64,000 nt of DNA from Tamarix chinensis (taxonomy: Eukaryota > Streptophyta > Magnoliopsida > Caryophyllales > Tamaricaceae): contig CM060174.1 of assembly GCA_030549775.1 (NCBI GenBank), positions 96,426,132-96,490,131 of the forward strand. Direction: 5' to 3'. Below are positions 55,784 to 64,000 of the stretch, one piece after another (the stretch's first letter is position 1; every line of letters starts with the position of its first letter). The notes beneath the pieces are model-generated. The model did not search any database. It was not told the DNA's origin and saw only the letters and a list, made by a program, of their open reading frames with translations. Both the position numbers and the translations under genes were made by a program.

Positions 55784-58700
55784 CCTAATATATGTCCTTT
55801 TTACAGTACCATTCTCATACTAACTATATGGCAATATGTTATGACAATTTAAAGAAGATAAAGATATAATGAGAGGAATTCTATAAAACAAAGGTAAAGG
55901 TTTGATGATAGAATTTGAGTATAATGTTAATCAAAATACCATATATGAAAATCTATGAAGCTCAGAGTCCATAAAATATTTGGATAAAAACACAGACTAT
56001 TGAATAACCTACACTATACGACCATAGCCCAACAAGTAGTCACTCTTCCAAAGGATAATCATCAAATTAGGTAAAGTCAACAAGGGAATCAGTAATAGCC
56101 TACACATAGACAATGAGTTATTTTTTCATGAAAATGAACAACACCTATGAAATGGATTGTCAATACTTTTGTATTAAGTAAGTTAATAGCGCACATCAAA
56201 AGAAAAGGAAATGCATAAATCTTAATGTAAAAAAAAAGTAAATACTAAACATGTCTTCTACTCAAGATACAATATGACCTAAGGATGTAAATATATTAGA
56301 GTCTATATTTAGGTGATCATATATTTTATGTTATATATGCATTTGAGTTCAGGTACACCACTATTCCATAATTAGTGGATTAGTATAACAAATAATGAAC
56401 CCATCAAGGAAAAATACACCGGGGAAAGAACATGTCTAGACTCTTAATCCTTAAGTATGCATGCCCCTTATAAGATGGTTAAACGAACAATATATAGTAG
56501 ATCTAGGATGACTATGGTTATCACAAGAACAATAAAAAGTTTCAGATAAAACACTTTGATCTTGACTCACATGATCTTCCAATTTTATTATTGATTTCTT
56601 ATTTCTTCCTTATTATATACTCAACAAATACCAATGCATCATTAGGGTTTTTCCTTACAAGACATCATTTATTATGATTTTCTTAACACAAATATGAAAG
56701 CTTATTATTTATTACATGAAATACTATTTACTTATGAATTCATTCCAAAAATTGTTATAGATTATAACATTAAGAATTATGCCATTGTCAATTAATCTCA
56801 CATGTTAGAGCCACTAGAAATCATGATTATACATATATAAAAAATATACACACAACAAGAAATATAACTAGGTAAAAAGATAATAATGCATGCCCCATGA
56901 AATCCTAATTCACCAATGGGTTACAACTTTTCCCTCACATTTTACCAATTCACCAAATTTAGCATAACTTCCTAAAATAATATTAAGATCACCATATCTA
57001 AAATCAAGGCTAAACTCTCGTATTTTATACATATAATATTAATGCTACCTCTTAGTTACTATTTTTAAAATTAAGTCATTTCTTTTACTATTATACTTAG
57101 GTTACCCACAATTGACCCAAACTCTTTATAAATCATACTTATAATATTTATAACTCAAAAATACTCATACAACCCCAAAGTTTCTAAATTAACCCATAAT
57201 GACCAAAATACCCCTGATTTACCCAAACATTCCAAAACTTCTTATTATTATAACTTAACTTAAACACTTCCCAACAATATCATGTCATTTATCAAAATTT
57301 ATGTATTAATTGCATGGATTATAATGTTATTTATATTTTTCATAAAATATCATAAAATACCAATTTACGCCTAGTGTCAAAATTTGCCATTACCCACAAA
57401 ATTCTAAAATTCTCCATAATTCACCAAAATTATACCCAAACACCCACATATTAATAGAATGTAAAATATATAATAATCCTTAATTAAAACAATAAAACTA
57501 CCACAAAGTCCTTAGGGCCAAAAATCTTTAAGACTCTAACACATCCAAACCTTTAAATTTTCAACCTTATTTACTCATGATAATACATAACATAATTATC
57601 TTTATTCATCTATGCACTTATATATATATATATATATATATATCATCATCATCATCATCATCATCAACATGCTAATATTTTTTAGCAAAGACTGGCAAAT
57701 CATAAAAATATAAAACTTACCTAGAAAACATAATAACACTCAAGAACATGATAACAAGGTAGAATACAGGAATACAATATAAAACATTCATGATTTCTAG
57801 GAATAAAATTTGTTAACATTGATTAAAATAAATTAATACATAACAACCAAAAAACCAAATATGAAGAAGTTCATCCTTATAAAATGACCTCTGATCTCTA
57901 AGCACAAGTACTTACAATATTTTCCTTGTAACACTCGATCACCTAAAATAAGAATAGCACAAAATAGATTAGCATGAAAACTTAATTGTGGAATGGCAAG
58001 GAAAAAGTGAAATGGAAGAAATATCTTGGGTATGAAGACTTGGAAACCTCCAAAAAACAACCAATAAAAACTAGGGAAAGAGAGGTCAAGGTGTTGGATG
58101 GTTAAAGGTAAGGGAAAAAAAGAGAAAAGAAGGAAGAAAATCCATGAAAATGATGTTGCAACACACAACACTAGAAGAAACAAAAGAAAAAAAATGAAGT
58201 TTGTCAGCAAGGCAACAAGGAAAGGGAAATACAAGGGATGTGGCTCGATTTATAGGGTAGAAAATACACCTAGATGGTGTATGACATGCAAGAAAAAAAT
58301 GTGACAAGAATGGAGGAAGAAGTCTTAGTATCCAAGTCATGGATGTGACCTAACTTTGCAAAAAAAAAAGGCTTAATTAACAACAGCAACGACATGGTAG
58401 GTTGGGAAGAAAAAATCAAGGCTTAGTTTAGGGGTATAAAACCATGAAATAGGAGGGAAAATATTTGGTAATTATAGTATGTAATGCATATTCCAAAATT
58501 AAATAAAGAAAAAAGGTAGAGGATAACCAAAGAGATAGAATGAGGTATGTAAAGTAACAAGGAAATTAGCTAGAGATAGGTGGAGAAAATGACCAAAACA
58601 ACATGTGCTTAAGTATTGAAATGAAATGAGCAAGGTTGTGGATATTTTTGATCACTAACAAACTTACTCCCCTCCAAATTTGAATTGAATCATATGGGGG

Positions 58701-59684
58701 AATAGGTCTTACTTGCAAGCTCACCAAAATACAAAAAAAAAGGAGAAAGATTGTAAGAAAGTTGGTGGATTTTGGTGAGATTGGATTATGATAACTAGAA
58801 GAGGATTAGTATAGGTATTTCATAACTTTTAGGATAAGTACATAGGTATAAAGGTTAGATAAGAGGGCCTTATTAGAAAAAAAATAGCAAATGAATCCTA
58901 AAAAATATAAAAAGTTATGAAAAGGTACAAAATAATTTTATAAACCCAAATATATAAAAAATATTGGGTATTAGCATTGATTAACATACTGATGGATGGA
59001 AGACAAGCGAAAATAGTGAAATCAAATAATGTGTGGAAACACTTTTTTTTTGCAAAATGGAGAAACAATTAACAAAGGTTCTAAAAGGGTATATATGGAT
59101 GCAAAATAACTGTATAAAGTCAAATATATAAAAATGATTAAATTTATAATTATTTTAGTGCTCAAATAGTTAAAATAGAAAAATTGGCGAAAATTATCCA
59201 TATTGGAAATAGGAATTTTTACAACTTTGTGATTCAGAAGGAATTAACAAATTTAATAATTTTTGAGACTTCCATTTAAGCCTAGAATATTTTTGTAAGT
59301 AATAAAAATTTTTTGACTGGCAAAAAAGAGTGAGAAATGGATTATAACCAAAAATTATAATTTTTCACAAACAACTAAAATTTTTCACGGGTGAATAAAT
59401 AATCAACGAAAGGCTCAAAAGTGATGAGTAAAGCATTGAAATGAAAAAATAAGTTGGGAAATATTTTTATGTTCTAGTTAAAAGCCTTGAATGAGTCAAA
59501 ATGAGCGAAATGACACAATCAAAGGAATCACTCAAAAGTGCGATTTTTAGCTAATAAATTAAATAAGTATCGAAAAGCTCAAATTTAAGATAAATGAATT
59601 GGGAAACCATGGTATACATTTTTTAAGTGAATTATGAGCCCAATTACAAAGTAATTAGGGTTAGAAAAATTTTTGGGTATTATA
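55784..59684 (-). mobile_element. Tekay/Del-type gypsy LTR, copy 2, main segment (element-5' end)
   Basis: About 3.9 kb, aligning in order with the three segments of copy 1. On the minus strand it starts TATAATACCC at 59684 (decayed TGTAATACC). With 47687-47777 the rebuilt LTR is about 3,987 bp. Divergence from copy 1 is high by eye, so the element is old. Frames 57833-58340 and 58098-58304 are LTR sequence. Confidence 0.85.
57618..57665. repeat. TA then TCA microsatellite in the gypsy LTR
   Basis: TA units followed by about eight TCA units; it corresponds to the TA/CA tract at 33291-33352 in the other LTR copy. Confidence 0.9.
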
Positions 59685-59689
59685 AAAAA

Positions 59690-61190
59690 GTCTATTCAAT
59701 AAAAATAGATGAAGCCTAACCGCATTCTATGTAAAATTCTCTTTGGTTGCATTCCATATTATTAGGAATTGTTGCATTATATACAATTTGAAACATATCT
59801 TGCAGCATATAGGAACCCTTCTAGAAGAAAAAAAAAACCTAAGTCATCTGTCTATGTCTAAAAGGTATCCATATACAACTTCAAGAACCAAAAACAGAGA
59901 AGAACTATGCAAAATATAAACCAATAAAGGAACCATTACAATTACCTAAACTTAAATACTTTATTACTATCTTCTCAAGTAACATAAAGATTAGTAACAC
60001 TCAATTCATGTTTTTCCTCATCAAGTTTGATCAAGAACTTAATTAATTCATCCAATGAATTAGTAATCTATATTCCCAATTAAGATTTCTCATAGAGTAG
60101 ATCACTAGATCTAAAACACAAGAATTCTCTCACCAATTCTAATTTAGTACACTAATTGTTCATAGAGTAGATGCAATAGATCAAAACACCACATAGAGAA
60201 TAACAATAAGATGTGATCCATGTTTGTCAATCAAAAACTTTTACCCCAACCCTAAACTAAGAGAAAACCTAACAAAATTCCCAACAATAAATGAAAACCC
60301 TCAACTACAAAAACCTTCAAACCAAACTTGATGGGAAAGAAGATTACAACTCTAAAGATAAGATAAAAGCCCTATATTTGAAACTCTTGAATCTAATTTC
60401 AATAGTGAAAGAAAAAACTAAATATTTGTAAAAAAAAAAACTCCATTGATGTAAATCCCTATGCACGGTGTCCAATCCAAATTACACCCTTCATATTGTT
60501 ATGATCAATGATAACCAAACCCTAGTTAGAATACCATCCATCATTCTCCCTCAACAAACTCATTATATGAAAAACTATTAGTTTCAAAACATTATTGTGA
60601 CTTGTGATACTTTTAGTTCTCTTGCCCCCAAAATATTGCCTTCTATGTCTTCACCTCAAGTCCCTTATGAGGCTTCTCGATTTCATTATGTCAAAGAAAA
60701 TTGGAAGGTAATTAAAATAAATAAATAAATAATCTCTCATGTCATAGTTCTAAACAAATCCAATGAAAGGAAAGAGGACAATTGAAATTCAAATGTAAAG
60801 CACCCAAATTAAATCTTTCAACAACAAATTCATAATTAGACCATGGGTAGAAAGAACTGTATAAAGAGAGATGAAAAGGGATGGTGAATGATTAGAGAGT
60901 TGAGAGGGTTGGAAAGATCAATATAAGAATGAAAGAAGAAGAAACACAAAGGCCGTGTAATGGGAAGCAAAAGGGAAAATGAAGAGTTATAGATAGGGGA
61001 CATTTTCTCTCTAATTCCCTAAGCATAAGAATTATTTTGACGGTTTGTTGCAACAAGTAAATATTTTACAATATAGCTGAGAGAGCTATAATTATTCTTA
61101 TGATACCATGAAAAGGCTTGCCTCTAACACCTATTAGGTGTATTATCTTATTTCTTATTATATAATATGGGTAGAGTATTTAGTTTTGCT
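59690..61190. other. AT-rich intergenic sequence, no gene recognised
   Basis: A pair of similar segments share CATAGAGTAGAT (about 60094 and 60161). No frame resembles a known protein. Confidence 0.4.
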
Positions 61191-61194
61191 TACA

Positions 61195-62110
61195 TAAGCT
61201 AAATCAACTTGACCAACCCAATTTAACCCGCTTAAAATTCAACTTGATAAAACCCTAAAAAATCATCCACCCAATCATATGCTGACCTATTAATCATTTA
61301 TTCTACTTGAACCTGACCCAACCCAAACATCGTTCGTAAATCTAGATAACACGACTTACCTCAATACTAACCTAACTTGATACTAAGCTTACCCAATATT
61401 AACCTAACCTAAGATCAACCAAACTCGATATCAACTTGACTTGAACTTAACATGACCCAATATCAATATGTTAATTTAAAATAATTTGAACCAACATAAA
61501 CCGACATGACTCAACCTATAATCTAAAAAAAAATGTGAACTCAAAGTAAGTGAACTTGAACTCCAACCTAATTATTATAACCCTTGATTCAACCAAGAAC
61601 CTTAGAAAATCCAAACTGAAAGTAGCTAAATCTGGAATGATAATTTGACTTGAAATTACCAAAACCTAAAGTAACCCAAACTCAAGTCATTTGACAAATT
61701 GACCCACATCCAAAAAGACTTGAATTTTAAAGTAACTCGACCTGAACTAACAAAGTGACCCAGATTGCTTTGAACTCGACATGACTACCAAAACGACCCA
61801 CAAGCCATAATAACCCAATTTTGAACTATTCCAACCTGAAGTAATATAACCTAGGAAAATAAATTAACTTGAGATGACCTAAACCGAAATTGACTTGAAC
61901 CCACCCTAAGTACCCAAACGACCCAACCCAAAGTAATCAAACCCGAATCTAAAATCACCCTGTTAAAATGATCTAAGCTCGAATTGAGCCAAACCTAATT
62001 CAGGTGCCAAAATGGCATGTAATAACCTAAACTTGAAATGATCCGACTCGATGTCCATCCAAATTTAACCCGACTCATCCACTCAATTGTCAACTCTAGT
62101 TCTAACCTAA
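61195..62110. repeat. Degenerate low-complexity field of ACCCAA and AACTTGA words
   Basis: About 900 bp where words such as GACCCAACCCAAA, AACCTAACCTAA, AACTTGAACT and TGACCCA recur every 10-20 bp with no fixed unit. No coding frame. Confidence 0.7.
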
Positions 62111-62218
62111 GATAAAATGAACCAAACCATTGTATGATTGAAGTATCTTACCTTTTTCCCATGTATCGATCATTATCAAATTCCATAAAAAAAAATCATG
62201 ATTAACATAGAAGTTATA

Positions 62219-62340
62219 CTAGCTCCTCTTATTTGGGATTAACCCCTACTTCAATAGACAAATGTAGCTCCTCTTACTTGGGGTTACCTCTTATTGCAAT
62301 AGACAATTATAACTCCTTTTATTTGGGGTTACCCCCTCTT
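62219..62340 (+). repeat. Tandem repeat, about 47 bp unit, three copies
   Basis: TAGCTCCTCTTA-TTGGGGTTA-CCCCTT-CAATAGACAA repeats three times, the last copy truncated. The frame 62233-62451 reads this repeat and is not a gene. Confidence 0.8.
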
Positions 62341-62759
62341 ATTTATTTACTTATTTTTTTTCAAAGGGCAAAAGAAGAATTCACTAAGCACATTTCTAGT
62401 TTTTGCTTGAATACATATGTACATATGAGGCTCAGGTGCAAAAGCCCATAGTTTCTAATCAAATAAATATAATCATAAATCAAATAATAAAGGCCTGATT
62501 AGCCGCATCATCTAGCCTGACACTAAAACTTGTGAACTCTCTTCCCAATCTACGTGATCAAAGCCAATGGCCGAAATTGAAATTCGAAAGATATTTTTTT
62601 TTTAATGTTTTATGCATGTATGTGAGTGTGTATTAATTTGGTGATGGATGTATTAGTGGAAAGATCAACTTCTAAAATATGTAATTACTAAGCTGATAAG
62701 AATTCCTAATAGAACTATGACAACTCCAAAGTTCATTATTAATGCAGTCGACTCACAAC

Positions 62760-62829
62760 TTATATATACATATACATATATATATACATATACATATATA
62801 TATACATATACATATATATATACATATAC

Positions 62830-62918
<89 letters not shown>
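62760..62918. repeat. Compound microsatellite: TATACATA units, then TA, then GA
   Basis: An 18 bp higher-order unit (TATACATATACATATATA) repeats about four times, then a long TA run, then about 20 GA units. The 60- and 84-codon frames over it are simple-repeat artefacts. Confidence 0.95.
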
Positions 62919-62921
<3 letters not shown>

Positions 62922-62929
62922 TTCTTGTA

Positions 62930-63640
62930 TTTTTAATTTGTAAATGTCAAACTTCCCAAATCAAATCCTGAAGGGTCTCTCCAAGTTCTCTACCAGATCA
63001 GTTGAGGAGGAGAGTACTATTTTTAGTGGGGAACCACAAACAACTCCACGATTTTCCAGACCGAATCCAAGGGTTCCAAGCTACCGAAAATATTCAAATC
63101 CATATTTAGGAAATCATTGCAATCAGCTTACTTTTTCTTCCTCCGTTTTTTCCCGCCTCGTCATCCTTCTTTTGACAACACGATCTGTTGGGGAAAAACT
63201 AGTGATTTTTATTAGAATTAATCGATTTCTGAAGATAATATGACCCAGTCTAACAGGAGACAGTCTGGCTTTTCTCAACTTGTTTGTATATATTGAGAGA
63301 GACGCAGATTGATTTACAAAAACTTCACTATTTTATATCAGGAAAAACGAGAGGAGGAAAGCATTTAAAAAGACCACTTGTCTTTTAATAAAACGAAAAA
63401 TGGAACCTTGATCAAGTTTCTCAGAGCTCAGCCCGAAATAAGCGTGCAGACAGCAAATGCATACGAAATCAACTGCCAAACTAACAATACCGCGTTGTTC
63501 CATTAGTTGCTTTTTGGCATCCGGCCCGGATTCTCTGATACCCGAAAAACACTCCCCCGACGCAAGAATTACGTCTACGTGTCGTGTCAGCATCGTGATG
63601 GCACTTTCTAAAATGTCAGCCCTCTGAGTCGTCCGTCCCA
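62930..63640. other. Upstream region of the right-edge gene, no gene supported
   Basis: Base composition becomes more balanced here, as expected near a gene. A plus-strand frame (62944-63243) and a minus-strand frame (63333-63641) have no recognisable domain. ACGT-type words (CTACGTGTCG near 63572) are present. Probably promoter sequence. Confidence 0.4.
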
Positions 63641-63648
63641 TTTCGCTC

Positions 63649-63790
63649 TTTGTTATATTTACACATTCTCCCTCTGTTCTCCCGCCTTTCTTTCCTTCAC
63701 ATCCTCATACCATTTTTCCTTCTTCCATCCCAACTAGCCTCTTCTTCTTCTTCTTCTCTCTCTTTCTTTGTCTTCCTTCTTCTCTTCTTT
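63649..63790 (+). promoter_or_regulatory. Promoter end and CT-rich 5' leader of the right-edge gene
   Basis: TTATATTTA (about 63652-63660) could act as a TATA box and is followed by a pyrimidine-rich tract with CTTCTTCTTCTTC, common in plant 5' UTRs. The start site is inferred. Confidence 0.45.
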
Positions 63791-63894
63791 CCATCTTCCA
63801 CCCTCCTTGATTTTGGGTTTCGAGCGTTTGACTAGAGAATTGTGAAAGGGGTGGGAGAGGGAAGAAACCTTAGCTACCTAAAAGGATCAACACC

Positions 63895-64000
63895 ATGTAT
63901 GCAGATCCAAACAGCATACAGAGATCAAAATACGCAAACCACATGCATTCTGATCCAAACCTCCCTACATTGGCCGATGACGAGCTATACTCGAATCGCA
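63895..64000 (+). CDS. 5' end of an unrecognised plant gene (runs off the window)
   Basis: ATG at 63895 in the context ACACCATGT is the first ATG after the CT-rich leader; I see no upstream ATG between about 63785 and 63895. The visible 35 codons begin MYADPNSIQRSKYANH and continue into PNLPTLADDELYSNR with no stop. The segment is polar, rich in Asn, Asp and Ser, with no signal peptide. I do not recognise the family. The balanced codon use, leader and good start context make a real gene likely. Confidence 0.6.
   Translation, partial: MYADPNSIQRSKYANHMHSDPNLPTLADDELYSNR

Noticed and set aside
57833..58340. 133- and 84-codon minus-strand hydrophobic frames as a possible membrane protein
   Set aside because: The region aligns with the other gypsy LTR copy, where the frames are not kept; Phe/Leu richness comes from A-rich complement.
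62665..62971. Tyr/Ile-rich 60-codon and Tyr/Thr/Glu/Arg-rich 84-codon frames
   Set aside because: They translate the TA/TACA/GA microsatellite.
63333..63641. 102-codon minus-strand frame upstream of the right-edge gene
   Set aside because: No domain; it lies in the likely promoter of the plus-strand gene and ends in a hydrophobic run typical of chance frames.
1..64000. CRISPR arrays, bacterial operons, tRNA or rRNA genes
   Set aside because: The window is plant nuclear DNA. No regularly spaced repeat-spacer array is present, and the only tRNA-like text consists of short primer-binding sites.

Overview
This window is flowering-plant nuclear DNA. The signs are AT-rich intergenic sequence, a plant-type cytosolic sulfotransferase gene, and many plant LTR retrotransposons nested in one another. 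No species can be named from the sequence. Only two host genes are visible, one at each edge: an intronless PAPS-dependent sulfotransferase on the minus strand (28-1104), and the first 35 codons of an unrecognised gene on the plus strand (from 63895, running off the window). Almost everything between them is transposon sequence of different ages.

Left part (about 1.1-16 kb): AT-rich sequence with scattered non-coding elements. These include a 2.1 kb solo LTR (4140-6230), a decayed inverted relative of it ending at 15778, a 348 bp Mutator-type MITE with a 9 bp target duplication (13365-13712), two more decayed segments that resemble it, a duplicated CACTA-type transposase-associated fragment (14580-14897), and several tandem repeat patches.

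Middle (16.6-22.3 kb): a complete but dead Ty3/gypsy chromovirus (CRM/Reina-like) flanked by TTTGG. Its reverse transcriptase is deleted and its integrase active site is mutated.

Right-centre (about 23.9-59.7 kb): an old minus-strand Ty3/gypsy element of the Tekay/Del type, laid out as LTR - internal - LTR - partial internal. Later elements split its two LTRs. (1) A 7.2 kb Athila-like non-autonomous element (25020-32203, target duplication AGTAT) has two 1,869 bp LTRs in which I see no difference. (2) A 5'-truncated LINE (34202-41363, target duplication CTTCAAAACAA) is itself split by a Tork/TNT1-like Ty1/copia element (34892-40396, target duplication CAAAT); the copia polyprotein is whole except for one in-frame stop. 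(3) A solo LTR on the minus strand (47778-55783, target duplication CCTAA) is split by a same-family solo LTR on the plus strand (48123-51594, target duplication GAGAG). Removing the insertions rebuilds two gypsy LTRs of about 4.6 and 4.0 kb; a 646 bp tandem duplication in the longer one accounts for the difference.

Right edge (59.7-64 kb): AT-rich DNA with a degenerate ACCCAA/TTGA-rich repeat field, a TA/TACA/GA microsatellite, and then the pyrimidine-rich leader and start of the right-hand gene. The elements do not form a pathway. What the window records is the order of insertions, and the six complete elements with matching target duplications let that order be read directly.
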